From NCBI RefSeq assembly GCF_000807255.1, contig NZ_CP009268.1, positions 4,246,384 to 4,310,383 on the forward strand: a DNA stretch of 64,000 nucleotides, in the 5' to 3' direction. The stretch is from Clostridium pasteurianum DSM 525 = ATCC 6013. GTDB taxonomy: Bacteria > Bacillota > Clostridia > Clostridiales > Clostridiaceae. Shown here in pieces: positions 53,155-61,883 of this stretch. The position numbers and the translations under genes are program-made. The notes beneath the pieces are model-generated. The model saw only the letters and a list, made by a program, of their open reading frames with translations. It made no database searches and was not told the origin of the DNA. The first letter of the stretch is position 1. The number at the start of each line of letters is the position of its first letter.

Positions 53155-53319
53155 ATGCATAATCATACTTATTTTGAAGAGCGTGTTGATAAATTGGCTA
53201 TGCTCTACATGGAAAAGCATTATGATATTTCTACAATGTCAGTAGATGAATTTGTAAAGGCATTCAATAAAACATGTAATGAAATAATTGATTCAATAGA
53301 ATCATCTAATAACAGCTAA
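53155..53319 (+). CDS. 54-residue protein on the opposite strand within the prophage
   Basis: AAAGGAGGTG, a perfect ribosome binding site, lies ten bases before an ATG that opens a 54-codon frame (HNHTYFEERVDKLAMLYMEK...NKTCNEIIDSIESSNNS). A weak promoter (AGTACA, 17 bases, TAGAAT at 53125-53130) lies upstream. The product is acidic, helical and has one Cys. It is the only plus-strand gene seen in the prophage part and its 3' end overlaps the minus-strand gene 53302-53502 by 18 bases. Opposite orientation and its own promoter suggest a moron-type gene expressed in the lysogen. Family unknown. Confidence 0.7.
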   Translation: MHNHTYFEERVDKLAMLYMEKHYDISTMSVDEFVKAFNKTCNEIIDSIESSNNS

Positions 53320-53502
53320 TTGTTCTATTGCTATAGAAACTTTATTTAATAATTCTTTCGCTGAATCAATAGGCATACCTTCCAAAGTCTCAACTATTGA
53401 TTCAGCCTTTTTTAATTCCTTTTCTGTAAATAGCGGCAAATACTTCTTTTCACCATTCAAGTTTTTCCAACATTCTCCCTTTAAATTTGATAAATCCATC
53501 AT
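53302..53502 (-). CDS. Small phage protein, unknown
   Basis: A 66-residue protein, mixed charged and helical (EKELKKAESIVETLEGMPIDSAKELL). AGAGAGGTGA precedes ATGATGG, and the first ATG is taken as start. Its last 18 bases overlap the 3' end of the opposite-strand gene. Not recognised. It may be a regulatory or host-interaction gene inserted between head genes. Confidence 0.6.
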   Translation of the reverse strand: MMDLSNLKGECWKNLNGEKKYLPLFTEKELKKAESIVETLEGMPIDSAKELLNKVSIAIEQLAVIR

Positions 53503-53512
53503 TCTCACCTCT

Positions 53513-53755
53513 CTAATTTTGAATAAATTGTCTCATTGTATATTCACTAGCAAAGTCAAAAGCTTGCCTATCTGTAAATCCCTTTTGTTTCATATCATCA
53601 TACATACATTTAGTACAATCTGTTATAACAGGTACAAAATCTTTAAACTTTTCCATTTCTAACTTAGCAGCACCTACAGCTATACTGTTAGCAGCCTGAT
53701 CTAAAAAACTTTGTAAAGGATCTTTCTTTTCATTATTTTCATTTTTCTTATCCAT
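53513..53755 (-). CDS. Small phage protein, unknown
   Basis: An 80-residue protein with GGAGG before the ATG at 53755. A charged N-terminus (DKKNENNEKKDPLQ) is followed by an amphipathic helix (FLDQAANSIAVGAAKLEMEKF) and a TDCTKCMYDD segment with two Cys. Not recognised. Co-directional with its neighbours at gaps of about 10-70 bases. Confidence 0.6.
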   Translation of the reverse strand: MDKKNENNEKKDPLQSFLDQAANSIAVGAAKLEMEKFKDFVPVITDCTKCMYDDMKQKGFTDRQAFDFASEYTMRQFIQN

Positions 53756-53822
53756 TTTCAAAACCTCCAGTTATTTTTAGATATAATAAAAGCACCTACT
53801 ATCTTTACTTAGTAAGTGCTTT

Positions 53823-54146
53823 TTAAAAATCCAACCCAATAAAAGTATTTTTATCTATGGCTAAATTCAATGCATCTATTAACTTTTTACAACTTAATTC
53901 TTTCTTTTCCGCTATACTTAATGCTGTGTTTAAATTATCTCCTTTTATTTCTTCTGATTCATAATCGTCAATTAACAAATTACATTTATCATTAATCTCT
54001 TCAAATACTCCAGAAGAATATATTTTGTCAAACTCTTCTTTCGTCAACTCAAACACAGTAATGTTTTTTGAATCTTCTTCACCATAATTATATTCTTCCG
54101 CTCCCAAAGAATTTAAAGGAACCGAGATATACCGTATTTTTTCCAT
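53823..54146 (-). CDS. Acidic protein coupled to the minor head gene, candidate immunity protein
   Basis: A 107-residue strongly acidic protein (many Asp and Glu, e.g. YNYGEEDSKN, IDDYESEEIKGD). Its ATG overlaps the TAA of the minor head gene (TAATG), so translation is coupled. The head protein ends in a toxin-like domain, and small acidic coupled products after such domains are usually immunity proteins. That function is inferred from context; no family was recognised. Confidence 0.55.
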   Translation of the reverse strand: MEKIRYISVPLNSLGAEEYNYGEEDSKNITVFELTKEEFDKIYSSGVFEEINDKCNLLIDDYESEEIKGDNLNTALSIAEKKELSCKKLIDALNLAIDKNTFIGLDF

Positions 54147-55405
54147 TAGTTATCACCATCCTTATTCTTAAAATGTGTTAGTGGCTCATATTCTTCCTTG
54201 CTTCTACCTTTTTGCTTACCGTCCACAATCTTATTGGTTGGATTATTTCCTTGCAAATCTAAATAACTTCTTTTCCCTTTTATAGATAAATCCTGTATTC
54301 TAAAATAATTACCTTTAATATCATATACTATTTGGATATTAGAATCATTACTCATATATAATATCTTACCTTTTTCTAATTTTTTAATAACTGTATGATT
54401 AGGAACAAATCTATTTATTGAATCCTTTAAACTTGCTTCTTTCCAATACTTAGAGAATTCCTTTGCTCTAACAGCACCGTCTCTTTTTATCTTAGCATTT
54501 TCAGCATTAGTTTTCAATGGTTCTTTATTTACCTTTACATCTTTATTGTTTATTCCTGGTCCAGGTTTTTCCCTGCTGTAATCTCTTCTAAGCTGTGGAT
54601 TATCCTTTAAGTGCTGCCTTAGTTTAGCTTGTAATTCTTTAGCTTTATCACTAGCCATCTTTTCATCTTTAGGATCTAAAGAACCAGCTTCACGTCTTTT
54701 CCATCTTCTTATTTCCCTTTCAATAGCTCTCTGCCTTTGCTCTGCTTTATAATTAGCATTAATTACATCTTCCTTAGGTACTTTAGGCAATTTTGTTATG
54801 CCTGGAAAGTAAGTTGCTAATGTATGCCTACAATTAGGGTGTAATAATCCTTTGGCCATAGCTTCACTTAAGAGTGGATAATCTCCATCAGCTTTAGTGC
54901 CATGACTGAATACATCATCTATGAGTATTTTCCCTTGCCAGGGTAAACACAATTTACAGGTATTTGCATGAGCTGATACAACAACTAAATGTATACCCCA
55001 TTCATCACGCTTTTTTCCTTCTCCAAGGAAAGTTGCTCTTTGACTTGCTGTTCTAAGAGCCATTTCCGCATAACTAGCAATATTTACTCTCTTACCATCT
55101 TTATACACTATTGAATTTACACCTTTATCTAAGAAGTCCTTAGTAGCCATATCAATAGCCTGGTTTAAGCTTGTAGCTCCAGATTGTAAATATACATGGG
55201 TTTTATATATTGTCTGCCTGTATACATCATCCATTTTTCTAAGTATGGAATGTTCTGCTGTATTAATATCCTTCTTAACTGAATCTGTAAGAGCTTTAAG
55301 CTTTTTATCATTCATGCCAAAGAAATTATTCTCCTGCGGAGGTGGATTATTCTTAGGTGCTTTTTCGGGTATAACTTTTGGCAATATATCAGATAAAGGC
55401 TCCAT
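54146..55405 (-). pseudogene. Minor head protein (Phage_min_cap2), main part, with toxin-like C-terminus
   Basis: A 419-residue frame holding most of a minor capsid protein 2: FFGMNDKKLKALTDSVKKDI, ASYAEMALRTASQRATFLGEG, then the Cys/His segment CKLCLPWQGKILIDD and HPNCRHTLATYFPG. The N-terminal part of the family lies in the frame 55312-55779, which is shifted by -1 relative to this one; adding one A in the AAAAAA run near 55416 would join them. Residues after about 310 (VRAKEFSKYWKEASLKDSI..., FRIQDLSIKGKRSYLDLQG, GRSKEEYEPLTHFKN) do not belong to the head domain and look like a polymorphic-toxin (BECR nuclease-type) C-terminus. Confidence 0.75.
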
Positions 55406-55409
55406 ACCA

Positions 55410-55779
55410 GTTTCAAGAGTTTTTTATCAGTATTTATAGGTTTTAAGTCTTTTGGCAAATCAATTTCTGGATACTCTTTTTTTGCCTTCTCTGCAGCTTT
55501 TTCTACCCTGTTTTCTCCAGCATTAAAACTTTCCTCTAACACATCATCAATGGTTTTCTGTATAGGGGCGCTGTATTCTCCAATGATTTTCTGATTTTCT
55601 TTTCTGTACTTCTCAATATTTCTAAGTTTGGATAGCTGCCACTGTTCCCACTCAAAACCTTCTTTTATTTGCTCTTCCTTATGTCTGAAAAAAGTTCTTT
55701 TTAATGCAGAAATTAGGTCCAGTTCCATTCTTTGAAATATTTCTCTAAGGCTATATGGGTTCTTATTTTCATCAGCCAT
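55410..55779 (-). pseudogene. Minor head protein (Phage_min_cap2), N-terminal part
   Basis: About the first 123 residues (NPYSLREIFQRMELDLISAL..., EGFEWEQWQLSKLRNIEKYRKEN, FNAGENRVEKAAEKAKKEYPEIDLPKDLKP) match the start of minor capsid protein 2 and precede, in another frame, the rest of the same protein at 54146-55405. The frame itself runs on to 55312 in unrelated sequence. A one-base loss in an A-run near 55416, a sequencing error, or a -1 ribosomal slip are the options. Confidence 0.75.
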
Positions 55780-55781
55780 AA

Positions 55782-57287
55782 CTATTCACCTACATTATTG
55801 AGTTCATTTGTTATGTCGTCATCTTGACCGTTAATTCCAGGTTCATCTAACGTAGTCATCCCGGATTGTTCTTTTATTCTTTGAACTTCCTCAGCCTTTT
55901 CTTCATCTGTCCAGGTATCTCCATACATTTCTTCAACGCACTGCTCTATAGACATAATTCCATTCATTTTAGCCTTGCCCACGGTATCCACTACAGTATC
56001 AAAGGAAGGACTTGCATATTCACCAAAGTTTATAGTAGCTTCATATTCTCCAGGGGCCTTACTGTGCAGTAAATCATTTACCTGTAATGCTATGGAAACC
56101 ACCTCAGGGATAACTTCCGTAAGTACATCAATTATTTTCCCTCTGGTGTATAATGTGGTCTTTTCCTTTTCCCTTTGCGCTTCTGCATTATCTGTCTTTT
56201 TAAGGTCTATTCCAAGGGTAGCAGGACTTATTATTCCTTGTAGGCACATATCAAGGTTACTGGCATAAGTTTCAACAAAAGCACTGTAATTTACCTCAGC
56301 TTGAACTACATCCATTTTATCAATTGCATTTTCACTCAAAACAGTTTTTCTTGAAATAAATTGATTATCAAAAGGATTAGGCTCTAAAACTTCACCTGTA
56401 GAAGGATTTATAGGAAGCAGTTCCTTAGGAATATATTTCTGCACTCTTCCTGCCCTAATTGCATCTACCCATTGGCTTATAGTTTCATCCAGTGCGTCAA
56501 AGGAATCGCTCTTACTGTCAAATATACTTTTACCTCTACCATCAAATTTTTGGCTTTTAAAGAACATCATAGGTACCGCCATAATAAAGTTTCCATCAAA
56601 GGTTGTATCTTTTAATTCCGATGTCTCTTCTACAGTATTAATGGCCACTTCTTTTCCTGAATCATCATAGAGCATATACTTTATATATCCTTTGCCAAAG
56701 GTTTCTTGAAGAGTATAGTTTCTATTTTCCTTAGCATAGTTAGTATAGAATATTATCTCCTGAATCCTTCCCCGTTTTACGGTGTATTCAACTCTTTCAC
56801 CGCCGTAATAATCGATAATAGGATATGGTGTTACATCTGTATCTACGGTTATCTTGAAAGCTCCATCACCAGTTACAAGAGTTTCAACTATAGCTTCACC
56901 AATAACTTTATTAAAATTATTATCGTCGCTTATTTCTTCAAATAAAGTATTTAATTCATCTGAACCAACATCTATACCCTCAATATCCGCTACGATAATA
57001 TCTCCCAATCGCTCTGCTATCATAGCTGGAATTCCTGAATGTATCTTTCTTATATTTAATTTATCGCTAGGTACTGCACTCCAAAACCTTGATTGGCTAA
57101 CTAAATCTCTTGCAGACTGTTTAAAAAATTGATCCAGCTCTGATGGATCACCGCGGTACCATATTCTGTTTTTAAGCACATTCCCTTGAAAACTTAAAGG
57201 CTCTATTATATTTATTGTTTTATCAGGTGCAGGTCTTATATTTAATAGTTTCATTACTTTTGTTGCCATATTCTTTAACCACCCCAT
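55782..57287 (-). CDS. Phage portal protein
   Basis: A 501-residue portal protein of the SPP1/A118-like type: GWLKNMATKVMKLLNI at the start, a beta-rich wing region, the DALDETISQWVDAIRAGRVQKYIP segment, and a C-terminal acidic tail (DEEKAEEVQRIKEQSG). GGAGG precedes the ATG, which lies three bases after the terminase stop. It forms the dodecameric gate for DNA at one capsid vertex. Confidence 0.92.
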   Translation of the reverse strand: MGWLKNMATKVMKLLNIRPAPDKTINIIEPLSFQGNVLKNRIWYRGDPSELDQFFKQSARDLVSQSRFWSAVPSDKLNIRKIHSGIPAMIAERLGDIIVADIEGIDVGSDELNTLFEEISDDNNFNKVIGEAIVETLVTGDGAFKITVDTDVTPYPIIDYYGGERVEYTVKRGRIQEIIFYTNYAKENRNYTLQETFGKGYIKYMLYDDSGKEVAINTVEETSELKDTTFDGNFIMAVPMMFFKSQKFDGRGKSIFDSKSDSFDALDETISQWVDAIRAGRVQKYIPKELLPINPSTGEVLEPNPFDNQFISRKTVLSENAIDKMDVVQAEVNYSAFVETYASNLDMCLQGIISPATLGIDLKKTDNAEAQREKEKTTLYTRGKIIDVLTEVIPEVVSIALQVNDLLHSKAPGEYEATINFGEYASPSFDTVVDTVGKAKMNGIMSIEQCVEEMYGDTWTDEEKAEEVQRIKEQSGMTTLDEPGINGQDDDITNELNNVGE

Positions 57288-57289
57288 TC

Positions 57290-58690
57290 TTAACCTCCTA
57301 ACATAATCATTGTTTCCGCTACTCCTGTAGTTGCATCTGGAGCATCATCATGTTTGTTGTCTCCTTCTCTTTGGTAAGTTGCCATAGCCTTATAATAATC
57401 AGGCCATCTGTCTCGCCAATTCACAGGATAATAAATGTGGTCCATTACCCAGGTGCTATGTGAAAGTATTCTTGCATTTTTATTCTTGGATTGATGAAAC
57501 CATTTAACACTAGTTCTAAAGTTCTTAAGGATTTCCTCCATTATTCTTATAACAGCTCTGGCAAAACCACTCCCGCCGTTATTACCTTCTACTCTGCTTC
57601 TGTTTACTTCATGTTTTGTAAGAGCTTCAGCAACTGCCTTCTCAGTTACACTCATAGGATTTTTAGTGTATATAATGTCAAGAATATAGGCTTCATGATT
57701 GTATGCACCCCATATGATATTGCATAGATAGTCAGCTCCTTCATCTGCTGTATCTGTGTAGCTGAATATTTCAGTAAATAAAGGATTACCGCTATGATCT
57801 TTAGGTATTTCAGTATAAGTTTTAAAATCCTCGTACAATTTACCCTTTAAATCAATAGGTATTTGCTGATAGTTTGCACTGGCAATATCCTCACCCATAG
57901 CTCTGATTTTTGATTTATAAGTTCTATGTGATAGTATTTCATCACATAGCATAGTTCCGTCATCTTGAAGGGCTTTCATGCTTATATGCTTTATCTTCTT
58001 TCCTTCTTCAATGAAATGCTCCAATGCTCTTCCTGCTAAATCTCCGGTGGACCATCTAGTCATGATGATAATGATTTTGCCACCTTCTTCAAGTCTTGAA
58101 AGCATTGTATTAGTAAACCATTCCCAGTGCTTTTCTAAAGTATTTTCATTGTTGGCTTCTTCGGAGTTCTTGATTAAATCATCTATTATCATGAGAGAGC
58201 ATCCAAAACCTGTCGCAGTACCTGTAGGAGATGTAGCCAGATAATTGTTATAGCCATTTTCTAAGGACCACAGGTTCATAGCTCCATCACCTTTTTTTAT
58301 CCTAGTATTAGGGAATATATCAGAGTAAACTATTTTGTCCTTATCTGCTTTTTCCTCTAATATGCCATTTCTTACTGCTTTAGAGAATGTAGTGGATAAA
58401 GTCTCATTGTATGATCCTGTCATAATCTTTTCATTCTGATTTTTTCCTAATACCCATTCAACAAAATTAGAAGCTGTTCTTGATTTTCCATGTCTTGGCG
58501 GTAGATTTAATACAAGTACTTCATCCTCACCCTCATAGAAGTTTTGAAAACCCTCACAAAGCTCCACAAGATATTCTCTATTCCTCTTATAGAAGTCAGG
58601 AGCCATTAAATTGCAAAAAGAAAAGAACTCACGTCTTGCGAGTTCTAACTTTGCTCCTAAAGCTATTTCCTTTTTATCCATCTTCATCAC
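57290..58690 (-). CDS. Terminase large subunit
   Basis: A 466-residue packaging motor. Walker A is LPPRHGKS (about 63-70), Walker B is SLMIIDD (about 165-171), followed by the C-terminal RNase H-like nuclease with acidic residues in SYTDTADEGADY and DDAPDA near the end. It overlaps the small subunit gene by 17 bases, so they are coupled. It cuts concatemeric DNA and pumps it into the prohead. Confidence 0.93.
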   Translation of the reverse strand: MMKMDKKEIALGAKLELARREFFSFCNLMAPDFYKRNREYLVELCEGFQNFYEGEDEVLVLNLPPRHGKSRTASNFVEWVLGKNQNEKIMTGSYNETLSTTFSKAVRNGILEEKADKDKIVYSDIFPNTRIKKGDGAMNLWSLENGYNNYLATSPTGTATGFGCSLMIIDDLIKNSEEANNENTLEKHWEWFTNTMLSRLEEGGKIIIIMTRWSTGDLAGRALEHFIEEGKKIKHISMKALQDDGTMLCDEILSHRTYKSKIRAMGEDIASANYQQIPIDLKGKLYEDFKTYTEIPKDHSGNPLFTEIFSYTDTADEGADYLCNIIWGAYNHEAYILDIIYTKNPMSVTEKAVAEALTKHEVNRSRVEGNNGGSGFARAVIRIMEEILKNFRTSVKWFHQSKNKNARILSHSTWVMDHIYYPVNWRDRWPDYYKAMATYQREGDNKHDDAPDATTGVAETMIMLGG

Positions 58691-59195
58691 AAGAAGCTGC
58701 TAACTTCTTAAGCTCTTCTGTAGATAAATCTTTATATGGGTTATTAATTGTTACATTACCACTGTGCTGTAATTCCTGCTTATCTCTCCACTGCTGCTGC
58801 TTTCTATTCTTAAGCCAAAATATTTGTGCTGTAGTATCTGGTGCTACTTCTTTTTTAACTGTTTTAGTAACTACCATTTCATACACTGGAAATCCATGTA
58901 TATCTTCTAAAGGCCTACCTCGTGCATCCTTCTTTAGCATTAACTCTTTGGTAACTTCTGTATATTTATATCCTAATGCTCTTTTTAAGAGTGCATTCTC
59001 AACCTCAAAGTCAATTATCTCTTTCCCCTTTTTTAGGGCTTCGGAAACTTCGGAATGTTCTTTCTTATGTTTATAGAAAGTAGTCAATCCTATACCTAAG
59101 TTATTTGCTATCTGCTTATCAGTGAGCCCTTCACGTGCCCAACCTTCAATTAGAATCAATTTATCCTTGATATCTTCCCATTTTGATTTTGCCAC
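58674..59195 (-). CDS. Terminase small subunit
   Basis: A 173-residue DNA-recognition subunit. The GTG at 59195 is chosen because GAGGTG precedes it at seven bases; the frame extends ten codons further. An N-terminal helix-turn-helix (LTDKQIANNLGIGLTTFYKHKK) is followed by an oligomerisation region and the APDTTAQIFWLKNRKQQQWRDK segment typical of small terminases of Firmicutes phages. Confidence 0.88.
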   Translation of the reverse strand: MAKSKWEDIKDKLILIEGWAREGLTDKQIANNLGIGLTTFYKHKKEHSEVSEALKKGKEIIDFEVENALLKRALGYKYTEVTKELMLKKDARGRPLEDIHGFPVYEMVVTKTVKKEVAPDTTAQIFWLKNRKQQQWRDKQELQHSGNVTINNPYKDLSTEELKKLAASCDEDG

Positions 59196-59232
59196 TAGAC
59201 TCACCTCACTTTCTATTCTAAACATAGCAAAA

Positions 59233-59253
59233 GAACGCCCACTAAAGGCGTTC
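59233..59253 (-). terminator. Terminator-like hairpin before the terminase genes
   Basis: GAACGCC/GGCGTTC stem followed by TTTTGC on the minus strand, about 35 bases upstream of the terminase small subunit. With the late regulator just upstream, it may be an antitermination point or part of the packaging region. Confidence 0.5.
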
Positions 59254-59411
59254 CCTGCACAAGATATTTAAATTTTTATAATTTTACACAATATCATTTT
59301 CTCATATTATAAAAGGTACGTCAATTCCACGCAAAAGGACATTTTTTATCAGCTAAATTATGGCTACTTTGGCTATATTACTGGGATTACGGTATCTTGA
59401 CAAGGACATTC

Positions 59412-59960
59412 TTAAAGCCTTATTCCATCTATTCCGAAAAATAAAATACTTAAATCTTCAATCGCACCTCTTACATCTCTTCCAATCGTTTTAACAGTAA
59501 CATTGAAATGCTCTGCCACCTGTTCATACGTTGGTACCACTTCATCCTTAGATGGATCGATATACATGTATTTAATTATCCTATATCTTCTCTCTTTAAT
59601 TTTACCCTCGCTTTTACATATCGCCTGATAATATTTCATGGCTTTGTTAATATGCCCCACTATAATTAAAGTCCTTATCTTGGTCCTGCTTAAAGCTTGA
59701 ATGTACTGCTCTTCATCATTGATAGCTTCTATATCGTCTAATACATCTACAGCATTCTTTTCGTAAATGGCATTAGTAGAACTATCCGATATTTTATTAT
59801 GAATCTTAAGCCCCCTATAATGCTTAAGCAGTAGTCTTGTATTTCTAAGTCTCCGGTCATATCTCTTCTTGGTTTTATAGTATTCCTGCTCCTTTATATA
59901 TTTAATTCCTTCTCGAACACCTATTTTAACAGCTTCATCATAACTTATATTCTGCTCCAT
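59412..59960 (-). CDS. ArpU/RinA-type late transcription regulator
   Basis: A 182-residue basic protein. The C-terminal part has a sigma-70 region 4-like helix-turn-helix (VPTYEQVAEHFNVTVKTIGRDVRGAI). It stands between the replication and terminase genes, where ArpU/RinA-family activators of late genes are found. It likely turns on the packaging and structural operon from the 186-base gap that follows. Confidence 0.8.
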   Translation of the reverse strand: MEQNISYDEAVKIGVREGIKYIKEQEYYKTKKRYDRRLRNTRLLLKHYRGLKIHNKISDSSTNAIYEKNAVDVLDDIEAINDEEQYIQALSRTKIRTLIIVGHINKAMKYYQAICKSEGKIKERRYRIIKYMYIDPSKDEVVPTYEQVAEHFNVTVKTIGRDVRGAIEDLSILFFGIDGIRL

Positions 59961-59972
59961 GCTATCAACCTC

Positions 59973-61337
59973 CTAGCTCTTATATTTTTGAATTCTAGCT
60001 TTCACAGCTTCCAGTAATGTATTTTGATTTATTTCTTTACTTCCTAAAGCTCTCATAACATCTTCATCAACTGTCCCTTTGCTTATCAAGTGATGTATTA
60101 TTACATTCTCTTTTTGACCCTGTCTATAAAGTCTTGCATTAGCCTGTTGATAGAGTTCCAAGCTCCATGCAAGCCCAAACCAAACAATAATATTTCCTCC
60201 ATACTGAAGATTAAGTCCATGTCCTGCTCCTGCTGGATGAACTAAAAGTACTGGTATTTTACCCTCATTCCATTTCTTAATATCTTTAGAATCTTCAAGT
60301 CCTGTAGCAGATACCTTTTTAGATTTTAGAAAGCTTTTAATTCTATCAAAGTCATGTTTAAAACTATAAAACACTAATACTGGTTTTCCGTTTGCTGCTT
60401 CAATAATATCTAACAAAGCTTTTAACTTTTCCTCATGAATTTCTACAACATCATGATTTTCTGAATAAATAGCTCCATTGGACATTTGGAGTAATTTGTT
60501 AGTAAGTACTGCTGCATTAGCTGCGGTTATATCGTCTTCTCCAAGTTCTAAAACAAGATCCTTTTCAAGCTGCTTATATTTATTAATTATTCTATCAGAT
60601 AAATTTATATTTATTTCATTATCAATTCTTTCAGGCATATTTAAATAATCTTCTGCTTTCATAGAAATACAAATATCAGATATTTTATTATGAATTGCTT
60701 CTTCTGCACCTTCTTTAAGATTCCAATTATAAACCACAAATTGATTTCTATTACCAGGTGTAAAATACTGCTCCTTATAGCTTGAAATAGTTTTACCTAA
60801 CCTTTTCCCACCATCAAGTAAATAAAGCTGTGACCATAAATCTATTAAACTATTAGGTGCTGGTGTTCCAGTAAGTCCTACTATTCTTTTAAAATAGGGT
60901 CTAACTTTTCTTAGTGCTCTAAATCTTTTAGCTTTAGAAGATTTAAAGCTTGATAGTTCATCTATGACCACCATATCAAAGGTCCAGTTCTTAAAACATC
61001 TCTCTACTAGCCAATCTACATTTTCCCTATTAGTTATATAGATATCTGCATCTATATTTAAAGCTATTGTTCTTTCCTTTACAGATCCTAAGACCTTAGA
61101 TATCTTTAAATTAAGATGGTCCCATTTATCTATTTCAGTACTCCATGTATCTTCTGCTACTCTTAGTGGTGCTATAACTAAAATTTTATTTACTTCTCCA
61201 AGAAATAATAAGTCATCTATTGCAGTAAGTGTAGTGACGGTTTTACCTAAACCCATATCTAGGAAAAGACCTGCTGCTGGATTATTTAAAATGTGATTAG
61301 CTGCATATTCCTGATAACTATGAGGTATGAATTTCAT
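59973..61337 (-). CDS. Phage SNF2-type DNA helicase
   Basis: A 454-residue superfamily 2 helicase/translocase. Motif I is LDMGLGKT (about 26-33), motif II is IDELSSFK (Asp-Glu-x-x), and motif VI is QANARLYRQGQKE near residue 415. It starts within the ATGA overlap of the VRR-NUC gene stop, so the two are coupled. Together they form the helicase-nuclease pair common next to VapE-type genes in Firmicutes phages. Confidence 0.9.
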   Translation of the reverse strand: MKFIPHSYQEYAANHILNNPAAGLFLDMGLGKTVTTLTAIDDLLFLGEVNKILVIAPLRVAEDTWSTEIDKWDHLNLKISKVLGSVKERTIALNIDADIYITNRENVDWLVERCFKNWTFDMVVIDELSSFKSSKAKRFRALRKVRPYFKRIVGLTGTPAPNSLIDLWSQLYLLDGGKRLGKTISSYKEQYFTPGNRNQFVVYNWNLKEGAEEAIHNKISDICISMKAEDYLNMPERIDNEININLSDRIINKYKQLEKDLVLELGEDDITAANAAVLTNKLLQMSNGAIYSENHDVVEIHEEKLKALLDIIEAANGKPVLVFYSFKHDFDRIKSFLKSKKVSATGLEDSKDIKKWNEGKIPVLLVHPAGAGHGLNLQYGGNIIVWFGLAWSLELYQQANARLYRQGQKENVIIHHLISKGTVDEDVMRALGSKEINQNTLLEAVKARIQKYKS

Positions 61338-61612
61338 GTTCTCACCTCTCTTATAAACATATCTACTTTTTCTACTGTATCTAAAGTTCTCACTTCAAAA
61401 CCTAAACATCTTAATTCTTTTGCTCTAAACTCTTGGATTTTTCTCAATTTTTCACCGGGTGCTTTAAGCTCTACAAATATTATCTTTCCATGTGGTAATA
61501 GAACAATCCTGTCTGGCACTCCTGTCACACCAGGGCTAACGAACTTTAATGCTTTTCCACCTATCTGGTCTATTTTATTTTTAAGTCTTTTTTCAATTTT
61601 ACTTTCTTGCAA
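61334..61612 (-). CDS. VRR-NUC nuclease
   Basis: A 92-residue VRR-NUC domain protein. Catalytic motif residues are in GVTGVPDRIVLL and IIFVELKAPG (Asp, then Glu-x-Lys). The start is a TTG with AAGGTG seven bases before it. It overlaps the SNF2-type helicase start by four bases. Acts as a PD-(D/E)XK nuclease on branched DNA in phage replication or recombination. Confidence 0.9.
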   Translation of the reverse strand: MQESKIEKRLKNKIDQIGGKALKFVSPGVTGVPDRIVLLPHGKIIFVELKAPGEKLRKIQEFRAKELRCLGFEVRTLDTVEKVDMFIREVRT

Positions 61613-61636
61613 GATATCACCTTCTTAATTTTAAGT

Positions 61637-61881
61637 GTGAACACTGTGAACAATTTTTCTATATATATATATATCCGTGTATTAGGCGTGTATATGTATA
61701 TACGTATACGCCTAATTATATAAATACTACTTATATATTATTTTTTGTTCACATTGTTCACATTAGGCTTTAAACCCTTGGTATCACTAGCTTTATAGTG
61801 TGAACAAATGCGTGAACAAAGCAAAATTTTATGTTCACATTGTTCACGTTGGTAAAAACTGTAAAATATTACTTTGTTCAC
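61637..61881. repeat. Cluster of nine TGTTCAC/GTGAACA repeats, iteron-like
   Basis: GTGAACA occurs at 61637, 61646, 61800 and 61812, and its complement TGTTCAC at 61746, 61755, 61832, 61841 and 61875, mostly as pairs 9 or 12 bases apart. They lie in the gene-free 61613-61883 stretch, along with a TA-rich run (about 61660-61675) and a TTAGGCGT...ACGCCTAA inverted repeat (about 61681-61715). Iterons plus AT-rich DNA suggest an origin or a regulatory locus. Confidence 0.6.
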
Positions 61882-61883
61882 AC

